NCBI RefSeq assembly: GCF_004364345.1
Contig: NZ_SOCA01000007.1
Span: forward strand, 180,175 to 244,174
Length of the DNA: 64,000 nucleotides
Direction: 5' to 3'
Source: Prosthecobacter fusiformis
GTDB taxonomy: Bacteria; Verrucomicrobiota; Verrucomicrobiia; Verrucomicrobiales; Verrucomicrobiaceae
Shown here: piece after piece, positions 1 to 9,200 of the stretch
Layout of the letters: every line of letters begins with the position of its first letter
Numbering within the stretch: the first letter of the stretch is position 1
Position numbers and translations under genes: made by a program
Notes under the pieces: generated by a model
The model's database searches: none
Seen by the model: only the letters and a program-made list of their open reading frames with translations
What the model was told of the DNA's origin: nothing

Positions 1-627
1 GCGCTCGCATTCGGCCAAGGTGTTGCGGGCGGCGATGGCGGTCCATTGCTTCTGCGGATTCAACCGGGCCAGGGCGCTGCGATGCTGGCACCACTGGTCC
101 CAGGCTTCGAGAAAGTCCGGGGTGCTCAAGGCGGTGGGAACGGCCACAGAGTCGGCTTCACGGAGGTTTTCCTCGGTGTGCTGACGCCTCGCCGACCTGG
201 GTCGGGCCTCACGCGCGGGAGGAGGCACGGGTGTAAGGGCGGGTGGGGAGGATAGGGGAACGGGGAAAGGAGGGGCGGGAGGGAAAGAGGGGGCTAAATC
301 GGCTGAAACGCGTTTCACTGTTTCATGCGTTACATGCGTTTCATCGGTTGCAGGCAGGATGGGGGAAAGAAGTGCTTCATCAGGTAATGATGTTTTGCAT
401 TGTTCGACTTCAGCTGAAGGAGGAGCCTCTGAAGGAGAGGCCTGGCGTTTCGCCTCGCGGTGCTTGCGCACGCGCTCGGTGGAGGAGGATGTGGAGGTGC
501 GACGGTCCAGGAGAGGGCGGACGAGGAAGCCGCCGTTTTTGGAGAGGCGCACCTCGCACCCGTATTCAGCCGCGACCTGGGCGGCGACCTTCAGCAGGGC
601 TGGGAGGTCGAGGGGAAGAGTCAGCAT
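1..627 (-). CDS. Partial protein with replication-protein-like C-terminal motif
   Basis: An open reading frame runs without a stop from about 627 leftwards to the window edge (at least 209 residues; the 3' end lies outside). The start is the ATG at 625-627, which begins MLTLPLDLP, but the frame stays open further upstream so the start is uncertain. The N-terminus has a short folded-looking stretch ending in a basic RVRKHREAKR segment. A Pro/Ser/Ala-rich linker of about 100 residues follows. The visible end has the pattern PDFLEAWDQWCQHR and then NPQKQWTA. A F-x-x-AW-x-x-W-x-x-HR motif of this kind is, from memory, common at the C-terminus of DnaD-like or phage/plasmid replication proteins. 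Function is inferred from that motif alone; it could be a remnant of a mobile element. Confidence 0.5.
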   Translation of the reverse strand, partial: MLTLPLDLPALLKVAAQVAAEYGCEVRLSKNGGFLVRPLLDRRTSTSSSTERVRKHREAKRQASPSEAPPSAEVEQCKTSLPDEALLSPILPATDETHVTHETVKRVSADLAPSFPPAPPFPVPLSSPPALTPVPPPAREARPRSARRQHTEENLREADSVAVPTALSTPDFLEAWDQWCQHRSALARLNPQKQWTAIAARNTLAECER

Positions 628-853
628 GGGGGAAGCTATTCGCCTCTTTTTTCGGACGCAAGGGAGTGCCACCCCGACTTGGGCTAAGTGGCGAAAAAAG
701 TTTTGGGAGAGATCGGTCGTCATGCGGCCAAGGCAGGACGGAAGCCCGTTGGGGTTAGGTGCCCTGCCCTTTTGCGGATGCATTCCACATTTGGCGGAAA
801 AATCCAGGGGCGGCGGCGTAGATGTCTATTCGTATTCTTCGGCCTCTATTCTC

Positions 854-2491
854 ATGCATCGTACTTTTTACATCCTGGCAGCTCTGGCTTTTTCCATTTT
901 TCATTCGCAGGTGGCGGCGGTGCCGGTGCAAGCGGTGGATGTGTGCATTTATGCGGGGACGCCGGCGGGGATCAATGCGGCGATTGCGGCGCGGCAGGAG
1001 GGGCGAAGTGTGCTGCTGGTGGAGCCTTCTCGCTGGGTAGGGGGGATCCTGGGGGCGGGTATTAAACCGAAGCAGGATTGCCCGATCATCCGTGCGGTGG
1101 GCGGATTGACGCAGAGCAAGGTATTCAATTTTAGCCTGTCGCCGGAGACGCTACGCACGGACTTTCAGCAATGGCTGAAGGATGAGCAGGTGCCGGTGAT
1201 TTATGGCCACCGGCTGCAGAGTCTTGAGCGGGAGGGGGGCCGCATCGTGCGCCTGCACCTGGAGGATGCGCCGCCGGATGAAACGGGTATCCCGCAGGCG
1301 GCGGGCAAGCATGAGGTTTCGCAGATTATTGAGGCGAAGGTTTTCATCGATGCCAGCTATGAGGGGGATGTGATGGCCGCGGCGGGCGTGGCTTATTCGG
1401 TGGGGCGGGAGGCGCATGAAACGTATGGTGAAGCACCTGCTGGGGTGGGCCTGCCGACGAACTGGACGCCGCTGGATCCGTATATCCGCCCGGGGGATCC
1501 GGCCAGTGGTCTGCTGCCACTGGTGGATGCAGATCATGGCCGCGCCAAGGGGGCGGGGGATGAGTATACGCAGGCTTATAATTACCGCTTTTATGTGACG
1601 GATGATCCGGCGAAGCGTGTGCCGCTGACGCCGCCTGCGGACTATGAGGCGGCGCAGTATGAGGTGGTGGGCCGTTTTGTGGAATACCTGGTGAAGACGC
1701 ACGCGCAGGATGCGAAAAAGCTCCAGGCGAGCCTGAGCATGATTTTCCCGGGCTGGAGAAACCAGGGGGAATACAATTACCAACGCCAGTCTTTGATCAC
1801 GATGGCTCCGCTGGGCCTGAGCCGGTATTATCAGGATGGGGATTACACGGCACGGGCGCGGGTGTGGAAACAGCATCAGGATTACCTGCGGGGCCTGCAT
1901 CATTTCATGAGCACGGATGCTCGGGTGCCGGAGAAATTCCGCGCGTACACGGCGTCCCTGGGGCTGGACAAGACGAAGCATGAGGAGACCAACGGTTGGC
2001 CTAACCAGCTATACGTCCGCCTGACCCGGCGGATGGACGGGCCCTACAGGCTGACGCATGCGGATGTGCTGAATACGACTCAGGTTTCAGACAGTGTGGG
2101 CCTGGCTCTTTATGGGGTGGATATTTATCCGGTGCGCCGGTATGCGGCAAAGAATCCTGAAACGGGAGAGCTAGGCATCGCGACGGAAGGGAATATGTTC
2201 ATCGGCGGGGCGAAGGGGACGGGCCACCCGTATGCGATCCCGTACCGGGCCATCACGCCGAAGGTGGAGCAATGCAGCAACCTGCTGGTGCCGGTTTGCA
2301 TCTCGGCCAGCTACATCGCGTATGCCTCGGCCCGGATGGAGCCGGTGTTTTGTATCCTGGGGGAATCGGCTGGGGTGGCGGCTGCGCAGGCGATCGATGC
2401 GGGGGAGACGGTGCAGGCGATTGATGTGGCGAAGCTGCAAAAGCGGCTGCTGGAGCGCGGGCAGATCCTGGAGTGGACGGCGGAGAAGTGA
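854..2491 (+). CDS. Secreted FAD-dependent oxidoreductase
   Basis: A 545-residue protein of the FAD_oxidored type that is abundant in Verrucomicrobia and Planctomycetes; its substrate is unknown. The chosen ATG gives an N-terminal signal peptide (MHRTFYILAALAFSIFHSQ, cleavage near VAA). The open frame extends far upstream to 359, but that part is Arg/Gly-rich and is probably not translated. After the signal the sequence VDVCIYAGTPAGINAAIAA forms the Rossmann dinucleotide-binding loop. It is followed by an acidic strand end (VLLVEPS) and WVGG, as in FAD enzymes that pack the isoalloxazine ring. The C-terminus (ISASYIAYASARMEPVFCILGESAGVAA) is the second FAD-contact region of the family. It is probably periplasmic. 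It stands alone, 141 bases before bioB, and no operon partner is evident. Confidence 0.8.
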   Translation: MHRTFYILAALAFSIFHSQVAAVPVQAVDVCIYAGTPAGINAAIAARQEGRSVLLVEPSRWVGGILGAGIKPKQDCPIIRAVGGLTQSKVFNFSLSPETLRTDFQQWLKDEQVPVIYGHRLQSLEREGGRIVRLHLEDAPPDETGIPQAAGKHEVSQIIEAKVFIDASYEGDVMAAAGVAYSVGREAHETYGEAPAGVGLPTNWTPLDPYIRPGDPASGLLPLVDADHGRAKGAGDEYTQAYNYRFYVTDDPAKRVPLTPPADYEAAQYEVVGRFVEYLVKTHAQDAKKLQASLSMIFPGWRNQGEYNYQRQSLITMAPLGLSRYYQDGDYTARARVWKQHQDYLRGLHHFMSTDARVPEKFRAYTASLGLDKTKHEETNGWPNQLYVRLTRRMDGPYRLTHADVLNTTQVSDSVGLALYGVDIYPVRRYAAKNPETGELGIATEGNMFIGGAKGTGHPYAIPYRAITPKVEQCSNLLVPVCISASYIAYASARMEPVFCILGESAGVAAAQAIDAGETVQAIDVAKLQKRLLERGQILEWTAEK

Positions 2492-2632
2492 GGGTGGAGT
2501 GGCTGGAGGGCTTTCGCACACCCGCTGGGGCGGGCGGCCACATGGGGAGGCTCACATGGGGGATGATTGAAAATCCAAATTCGTTTTGCCCATTGGCGGG
2601 TTTCGTGGCATGACACTGGAAGCCTCCACTGC

Positions 2633-3643
2633 ATGAACTACGCTGATCTCCACCGCATCTACCACCAGCCCTTCTTTGACCTCATCAAGCAGGCACGTGC
2701 CATTCATGAGGAGCATTGGACGAATAATGAGGTGCAGCTTTGCACGCTGCTGAGCATCAAGACGGGCGGTTGCAGTGAGGACTGCGGTTACTGTGCGCAG
2801 AGCGCGCGCTATACGACGGGTGTACAGGCGGAAAAGCTGATGGAAAAGGACGAGGTGATGGAGCGTGCACGTGCGGCGCGGGCCAATGGCTCCACCCGGT
2901 TTTGCATGGGCGCGGCCTGGAAGGGTGTGCGCGTGGGCACGCAGAAATTTAACCAGGTGGTGGACATCGTGAAGGATGTGTCCACGCTGGGCATGGAGGT
3001 GTGTGTGACGCTGGGCCAACTGGGCGCAGAGGAGGCGGCCATCCTGAAGGAAGCGGGCGTGACGGCTTACAATCACAACATTGATACCAGCCCTGAGCAT
3101 TACCCAAACATCGTCAGCACGCATACGTATGATGACCGCCTGAGCACCATCCGCCACGCGCAGGATGCCGGCATGTCCGTCTGCTGCGGGGGCATCCTGG
3201 GCCTCGGTGAGACGATTGAGGATCGCCTAAAGATGCTGGAAGTGCTGAGCAATTTCAATCCGCATCCAGAGAGTGTGCCGATCAATGCGCTGATGCCGAT
3301 GAAGGGCACGCCGATGAGCGAAAACGTGCAGGTGGATAGCTTCTCGCTGGTGCGCATGATCGCCGTGACCCGCATCGCCATTCCGCGTGCGAAGGTGCGC
3401 TTGAGCGCCGGGCGCACGAACCTGAGCCGCGAAGCCCAGGCCCTGGCCTTCTTTGCAGGCGCGAATTCGATTTTCTACGGGGACAAGTTGCTGACGGCGG
3501 CGAATCCACGCGCCAATGAAGACCTGGCGCTGCTGGCGGAGCTGGGGCTTTCTGCGCAGCAACCGAATCCGGATATGAGTGCGCCGGTGGCGGATGAAGT
3601 CCGCGAGCTGGCTCCTGCGTGCCAGGTGGGCTGCGGGGTGTGA
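2633..3643 (+). CDS. bioB: Biotin synthase BioB
   Basis: A radical-SAM enzyme that inserts sulfur into dethiobiotin to make biotin in the cytoplasm. With the ATG at 2633 (MNYADLHRIYHQPFFDL) it is 336 residues, close to the usual 320-350. A longer frame from 2567 adds 22 residues that do not look like the family. The radical-SAM cluster cysteines C47, C51 and C54 are in GGCSEDCGYC. Conserved family stretches follow, such as YNHNIDTSPE, CCGGILGLGE and LSAGRTNLS; the Arg in the last one belongs to the family's [2Fe-2S] site. No other bio genes are next to it. The product is needed by the biotin-dependent carboxylase at 52.7 kb in this window. Confidence 0.96.
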   Translation: MNYADLHRIYHQPFFDLIKQARAIHEEHWTNNEVQLCTLLSIKTGGCSEDCGYCAQSARYTTGVQAEKLMEKDEVMERARAARANGSTRFCMGAAWKGVRVGTQKFNQVVDIVKDVSTLGMEVCVTLGQLGAEEAAILKEAGVTAYNHNIDTSPEHYPNIVSTHTYDDRLSTIRHAQDAGMSVCCGGILGLGETIEDRLKMLEVLSNFNPHPESVPINALMPMKGTPMSENVQVDSFSLVRMIAVTRIAIPRAKVRLSAGRTNLSREAQALAFFAGANSIFYGDKLLTAANPRANEDLALLAELGLSAQQPNPDMSAPVADEVRELAPACQVGCGV

Positions 3644-3670
3644 TTCTCGAGGAGTGAGCCAGCAAGAGGT

Positions 3671-3883
3671 TGGCAAAAAGATGGTTGGTGAAAGATGGCT
3701 GAAATTTTTTACCAACCATTTTTTTGCCATGAATTTCTGCCAACTAGCTCATACCTCTTAAAGCCCTGTTTGATTGACTTTTAGGTGGGCAAAGATTCGC
3801 GTAGACGGAGCTTATGAGGGGCGGACAAGTCGGGGCGGGACGCCCCAACTCCTTGGGTTGGGGCGGCGGGGGTGTGTGCAAGG
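3671..3883. repeat. Compound palindromic repeat, copy 1
   Basis: Two joined elements lie downstream of bioB. The first (3671-3729) is a long imperfect inverted repeat: TGGCAAAAAGATGGTTGGT at one end pairs with ACCAACCATTTTTTTGCCA at the other. The second (about 3785-3883) starts TGGGCAAAGATTCGCG and contains the perfect hairpin GCCCCAAC/GTTGGGGC. About 50 bases separate the two elements here but only about 11 in copy 2. The structure looks like a REP/MITE-type extragenic element. The first element could also form an RNA hairpin that ends bioB transcription. Confidence 0.75.
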
Positions 3884-3901
3884 GGGGAGCTGGCAAGATG
3901 C

Positions 3902-4063
3902 TGGCAAAAAGATGGGTGGTAAAAGATGGCTGAAATCTTTTACCAGACCCTCTTTTGCCAATGGATTTCTGTGGGCGAAGATTCGCGTGGATGGCGCATC
4001 TGAGGGGCGACAAGTCGGAGCGGGACGCTCCAACTCCTTGGGTTGGGGCTGCGGGGTGTGCAA
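3902..4063. repeat. Compound palindromic repeat, copy 2
   Basis: This is the second copy of the bioB-downstream repeat, in the same order and orientation. The inverted repeat occupies 3902-3960 (TGGCAAAAAGATGGGTGGT paired with a TTTTGCCA end). The second element occupies about 3971-4063, with GCTCCAAC/GTTGGGGC and the shared CTCCTTGGG. Many point differences from copy 1 suggest an old tandem duplication. A related short palindrome, GAGGCC/GGCCTC followed by CTCCTTGGG, lies at 4093-4118. Apart from that I see nothing recognisable between 4064 and 4277. Confidence 0.7.
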
Positions 4064-4277
4064 GGAGTGGGGGCGTCTCGCCCGCAAATAATGAGGCCAG
4101 GAGGGCCTCACTCCTTGGGACTGTGACAGAGGTTTTCGCTTCATAGTGGCCGAAGTCGTTGGAGGGGACTTTGACAAAATCCACAGGGGGGGACGCCTTT
4201 GCTCCATGGGTGAAAACCTCTTTTCACGAAACTCTCTTCTGGCCTTTGAGATCAGATTGTGACACATGGCGGGCCGC

Positions 4278-5318
4278 ATGAACATCGCCCTTTCTGAATT
4301 GGCTGAACTGTTGGAAGGCCAGCTTCTCTCTGGCAGTCCTGAAACCCGTGTCACTGGCTTTGCATCGCTGAGGGAGGCGCTGGCGGGCGACCTGAGCTTT
4401 TATTATGATGCGCGGTATAAGGACCGGCTGATGGAGACCAAGGCGACGGCGGTGCTGGTGCCGGAAGGGCTGGAAAAATGCCCTGACAAAGTGGCGTGCA
4501 TCGCGGTGAAAAATCCTTCTCACGCTTTTGAAAAGGTGGTGGATACGTATGGCTATCAGGCCACGGCTTTTGAGCCGGTTATTCATCCACGGGCCTGCAT
4601 CGCGGAGGATGTGAAGGCGGACCTTTCCAAGATCTCAGTCGCGGCTTGTGCGGTGATCGAGAGCGGGGCACAGATCGGCGATGGGACGGAAATCGGGGCG
4701 GGATGTTTTGTGGGCCGCAATGCGGTGATCGGGGCGGGGTGCAAGCTCTTCGCGAACGTCACGGTGTATGAGGCCTGTGAGCTGGGAGACCGGGTGATCC
4801 TGCATTCAGGTACGGTCATCGGGGCGGACGGGTTTGGGTATGAATTTGATAAAGGCCGTCATCGCAAGGTCCGCCAGGCCGGGATTGTGCAGATCGACAA
4901 TGATGTGGAGATCGGCGCGGGGACGATGGTGGACCGGGCGCGCTTTGGCCGCACGTGGATCGGTGAAGGGACGAAGATCGATAACTTGGTGCAGATCGGT
5001 CACAATGTGATCATCGGGAAGCATTGCATCATCGTGGCGGCGTGTGCCATCGCGGGGAGTGCGGTGATCGGGGATTACGTGGTCATCGCGGCACAGAGCG
5101 GGGTGGCGGGGCATGTGAATGTCGGGTCGTTTGTGACGCTGGGGGCGCGCAGCGGGGTGACGAAGGACATCCCTACGGGCAAGGCAACTTACATGGGCTT
5201 CCCTGCGATGCCGGTGATGGATGAGCGCCGCCGCTGGGCGAGCATCAACCGTCTTCCGCATCTGTCTGCACGGGTGAAGGCTCTGGAAAAAGGCCAGCCT
5301 GCTGCGGAGGATGAGTGA
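4278..5318 (+). CDS. lpxD: UDP-3-O-acylglucosamine N-acyltransferase LpxD
   Basis: Third enzyme of lipid A synthesis: it transfers a 3-hydroxyacyl chain from acyl-ACP to the 2-amino group of UDP-3-O-acylglucosamine. The product is 346 residues from the ATG at 4278 (MNIALSELAELL); an ATG 12 bases earlier is possible. The N-terminal uridine-binding domain (about 1-110) is followed by many hexapeptide repeats of the left-handed beta-helix kind (IGDGTEIGAG, IGAGTMVDRA and so on). The catalytic His is H242 in QIGHNVIIG. The C-terminal helix (SARVKALEKG) is the ACP-contact part. Its presence shows that the organism makes an LPS outer membrane. The gene stands alone, facing the MauE-like gene across a palindrome-rich gap. 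Confidence 0.95.
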   Translation: MNIALSELAELLEGQLLSGSPETRVTGFASLREALAGDLSFYYDARYKDRLMETKATAVLVPEGLEKCPDKVACIAVKNPSHAFEKVVDTYGYQATAFEPVIHPRACIAEDVKADLSKISVAACAVIESGAQIGDGTEIGAGCFVGRNAVIGAGCKLFANVTVYEACELGDRVILHSGTVIGADGFGYEFDKGRHRKVRQAGIVQIDNDVEIGAGTMVDRARFGRTWIGEGTKIDNLVQIGHNVIIGKHCIIVAACAIAGSAVIGDYVVIAAQSGVAGHVNVGSFVTLGARSGVTKDIPTGKATYMGFPAMPVMDERRRWASINRLPHLSARVKALEKGQPAAEDE

Positions 5319-5324
5319 TATGAG

Positions 5325-5414
5325 GGCGGATCATTCGCCCGAACGCTAGGTTGTAATACCCATCGTTGGGCGGATGTGTCTGGCGAAGACGGATGGGCCG
5401 CCCAACGATCCGCC
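5325..5414. repeat. Nested intergenic palindromes after lpxD
   Basis: The gap between the convergent genes lpxD and the MauE-like gene holds nested inverted repeats. The outer arms are GGCGGATC (5325-5332) and GATCCGCC (5407-5414). The inner arms are ATCGTTGGGCGG (5362-5373) and CCGCCCAACGAT (5398-5409), a perfect 12-base match. A further pair, GTTTTGCG/CGCAAAAC, lies at 5463-5470 and 5503-5510. They could serve as transcription stops for both genes or be dispersed REP-like sequences. No clear T tract follows any of the arms. Confidence 0.65.
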
Positions 5415-5554
5415 TTCTGGGGAAGTGGCGTTGACTCCGTACGTTCAGGAACTAGCCGGATAGTTTTGCGAAGGGAGCAGCAGACGTGGACGAGGCGGTT
5501 TGCGCAAAACACATCCAGCCTACGGCCCAGCAGCCAGCGGGTCGTGATGCGCTA

Positions 5555-5986
5555 TCATGCGTCTGATTTTAAGACGGCTGGCCGGGTGGGGCGAAGCTGC
5601 AGGTAGAGGCCGAGGAGGAGGAGGGCGGCATCCCGCAGGATCAGGTCGAGATAGTTGGAACTGGCCTGGCTGCTGCCGAAGCAGCCACACTGGATATCGA
5701 TGCCGCGATGCCAGGAGATGCCGATGGCGATGAGGAAGGCGAGCAGGCTGGTATTGAGGATGAGGAGGCCGCCTTTTCTAAAGAGGCTGGTGATGACGGC
5801 GAGGCCGCTGAAGACCTCCAACCAAGGAAGGAACATGGCGACCCAGGCGGCGTAGGGGTCCGGCACGAGGTCAAAGCTGCGGACATCCATGACGAAAGAG
5901 GCGGGGTCCCAGGCCTTGAGCAGACCTGCATAAACAAAGACGCCGCCGAAGAGGAGGTGCAGGAAGAGGTGAAAGAGACGGGACAT
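5555..5986 (-). CDS. MauE/DoxX-family integral membrane protein
   Basis: A 143-residue membrane protein with about four hydrophobic helices. The N-terminus MSRLFHLFLHLLFGGVFVYAGLLKAWDP is typical of the MauE/DoxX redox-associated family. A loop holds the cysteine motif QCGCFG, seen in MauE-like proteins that partner thiol-disulfide oxidoreductases, so a role in periplasmic thiol redox or quinone-linked electron transfer is plausible. The start is the ATG at 5984-5986. No thioredoxin-like partner is adjacent. The 260 bases upstream, up to the large surface-protein gene, hold no other gene that I can recognise. Confidence 0.75.
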   Translation of the reverse strand: MSRLFHLFLHLLFGGVFVYAGLLKAWDPASFVMDVRSFDLVPDPYAAWVAMFLPWLEVFSGLAVITSLFRKGGLLILNTSLLAFLIAIGISWHRGIDIQCGCFGSSQASSNYLDLILRDAALLLLGLYLQLRPTRPAVLKSDA

Positions 5987-6246
5987 GGCTGCAAGAGGAT
6001 ACGGGGCGGAGTAGGGATCTGCATCTACTCATTGCGGATCAAGAGGGTTGGATGATGGACGGAACCCCGATGGGATGGTGGCTTGACCCAGGCTTGTGTA
6101 GCCAGAAAGCTATTGCTCCTTCTTAACGCCGCCCTCAAAAACGACAACATTCCTTTGCTTACACCCACAGTTGCTGGGCTTAATTGCGCAGGCCGGGGGA
6201 CAGCCAAATGTAGTGCTTGCGCTGGGGGCGACGGCAAAATGCGGGT

Positions 6247-9200
6247 TCACTCAGGCTGGACCAGGAAGAAACCGTGGAAGGGTTTCAGCAGGTCTTCATC
6301 GGTCAGGTCCTGGCCGGAAGGGTCCCCTTCCCGCAGCCATTGGGAGGCAGGAGAGGAGAGGCGCAGATACAGGTTATCGTAACCGGTTTCGTCGGTTCCC
6401 TGGTCGACTTTCCAAAGGCGCAGGCGGGTAGCGCTGGCAGGCTCTGCACCGGCGGGGAAACCAGCGGCAGTCGTCAAATTCAGATCCGCAGGTGACCTCT
6501 CCAGGACCTGCTGCGAAGCGATGAAACGTGTGCCGGATTGTGGCAGCAGAGGCGCGGTGAATTGGGGCACCTGGCCGGCCTGCAGCACAGTCACTTCCTG
6601 CGTGCGCGCCTGCACCAGCACGGCCTGACCCGGGAGAAGGAGCGGCGATTTTTTATCCGTCCCGATCCAGCCGGAGGCACTGAGCCAGGCGGTGACAAAG
6701 CCATTGGAGGCGGAGTCATAATAAAGCACGCGGTCTGCCGTCTCCGCAGTGGCTCCGCTCACAAAAAGATCCGCAGGCAGGAGCTGGTCCAGGGTCCAGG
6801 CGGAGCGCAGAGCCACGCGCTCACCTGCCAGTTCCGCAGGCAGGGCCTCAGCAGTGGTGACGAGGCTGCCATCCAGGGCGGTCACAGTCAGGCGTTGGCC
6901 AGCTTGCTTGCCATCGAGGATCTCAAGGATCATGGGCGCATCCAGGCTGATGCCGGAAAGGCCGGTCAAACTCAGTGACTGGTCCCCCTCGCGACGGGCG
7001 ACGATGCCGACATAAAGTTCAGGTTGCTCCAGGGGCATGGAGAAACTGCGGGTGCCGGGTGGGAAAGCCTCGCGGCTGAACATCCAGGCTGGCGTCACGG
7101 CGGTGGCTTCGGGGCTGCCGTTGAGGTCGGCATCCAGGGCCACTTTCAGCCTCACGAGGCCGCGTGCCGCTCCGGCGAAGACGGTGCTGTCCACTCCGGC
7201 ATAACGTTGAATCGGTTCACCCTGCTTGTCGTAACTGGTCTGGGCGGTGACACGAGAGGTCGTCCACTCTCGCGCATCCAGGCTGGTTTCCAAAGTCACC
7301 ACAATGTCCGGGCGACCACTCGCTGCAAGGTTCACGACCACATCGGTGGCACCCGTCGCAGGCTGGAGTTCAATGCGGAAACGGCCCGCACCGCTGCTGC
7401 CATCCGCAGGGTCTGTGCCCAATGCATATTCGAGCAGGTTCGGATAAAAATCCGCATCTGGATTGTCCAGTGGCGCATTGGCACCGGACAGGTCATTTTC
7501 CGACTGCCAGCCTGCAAAAGTGGTGGAAGGCTCCTCCGGCGGTGCAGACATGCTGCGGCCTACCATGGAGAAAGAATTGCCGTCGCTCATCGTGGAGGCA
7601 AAGCTGGAGCAGTCCAGACAGACCAGCCCCAGGTCATACGTGAGATCCGTATTGGCATCCACGCCCTCATCATCCGCCATGCCTTCGGAGCCGGACTCCG
7701 CCGTGCCTGCGGCGAGCTGGCCTGGGATCAAGGTAAAGACAGCGGTGCTGGCCCCATTGACAATCGGGTTGTCATTGAACAGGAGATTTTGACCCACGTC
7801 ATCATCGCCCGGCACCACATTGGCCAGAGGCTTGGCCCACTGAAGCACGCCGCCGCTTTCGAACTGGATGGAAGCCAGGTGCAGGAAGTAGGAGCCAGGA
7901 TTGAGGCCCGTGATGAGGTAGCGGCCATTTTCATCCGTGATGGCAGCGCTCACCGCTTCATCATTGTTCACATCCGCACCGGCATTGAAGATCTGTACAA
8001 AGGCGTATTCGATGCCTTCGTTGGGGTTCATCACATCATCCCCATTGATGTCCATGAAGATTCGGTTGCCGACCGCCAGGGGAGCCCAGAGGCCGAAGTC
8101 CACGGTCAGGTTGCTGTCTGCATCCGCATCGCCATCGGTGATGGATTCCGCACCTGGTTGTAGGGAGATGATGGGGCTAAATAAAGGCGTGCCGATGCCT
8201 CCGGGCTGGGAGCCATCATTGTTGCCATCCACATTGTTATCCGTCGTGGCTGGTGTGCCGCCAGAATGGGTATAACCTGCGGGGGCAGTCACCCGCACAT
8301 AATAATTGCCCGGCAGCAGATTGGTGAACAGATACACACCCGTGGAGGAGGTGACAACGCTGGCCCCCACCTGGGTATCCGCCGCACCGCCGGAGCCGCC
8401 GATGGCATTGTCCGTGCCAGGGGTAAAGAGCTGCACGGTGGCCCCCGCGACGCCGGTTTCATCCGTTTCCTTGAGGCCGTTATTGTTGCTGTCCAGCCAC
8501 ACCAGATTGCCCAAGGACATGGATTTAACCGTCAGCGTCAAGGAACGCGTGGTGGCGCAGCCATTAGCATCTGCCACACGGACCGTGACGGTGCGGCTGC
8601 CCAGGGTAATGGGAGTGCCGGAGATGACACCCGCAGTGCTCAGGGTCAGGCCATTGTGCAGGGTGCCAGAGCTGAGGGTCCACGTATAAGGAGCCACGCC
8701 AGATGAAGCCGCGAGCGTGGTGGTATAGGCGCTGTTCAGGTAACCAAAAGGCAGGGTGGCCGTGGTGATGCTGACAGCGGCACAGCCCGGCGTGAGCACA
8801 TAGGCCCGGGTGCCTGCGCAGCCATTGGCATCCTGCGCTCTCACCACAAAGGAGGCCTGCGTGGTGCTCGTCGGCGTGCCGGTGACGGAGCCGCCGGTGC
8901 TCAGGGAAAGGCCCGCAGGCAGGCTGCCGCTGCTGATGCTGTAAGTATAAGGAGCCGTGCCACCGGAAGCCGTGACCGTCTGGCTATAACTGCTGCCCAC
9001 CGTCGCTGCCGGGAAGCTGCTGGGAGTAATGGTGACTGTGGTGCAACTGGCGCTGATGGAATACGCACGCGAGATGGTGCAGCCATAAGCATCCGTGACC
9101 AGCAGGGTGAAGCTGAATGTGCCCGCCTGGGTCACCGCACCGGAGATATTTCCAGAGCTGCTATTGAGCGTGAGCCCCGGTGGCAGGCTGCCCGAGCTGA

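Noticed and set aside
359..853. N-terminal extension of the FAD oxidoreductase frame
   Set aside because: It is Arg/Gly-rich, overlaps the opposite-strand partial gene, and would hide the signal peptide at 854.
1151..1981. A 276-residue minus-strand frame
   Set aside because: Antisense shadow of the FAD oxidoreductase; Arg/His-rich with no motif.
7024..8163. A 379-residue plus-strand frame and several others within the giant surface protein gene
   Set aside because: They are antisense shadows of the repeat-rich minus-strand gene and have no family features or start signals.
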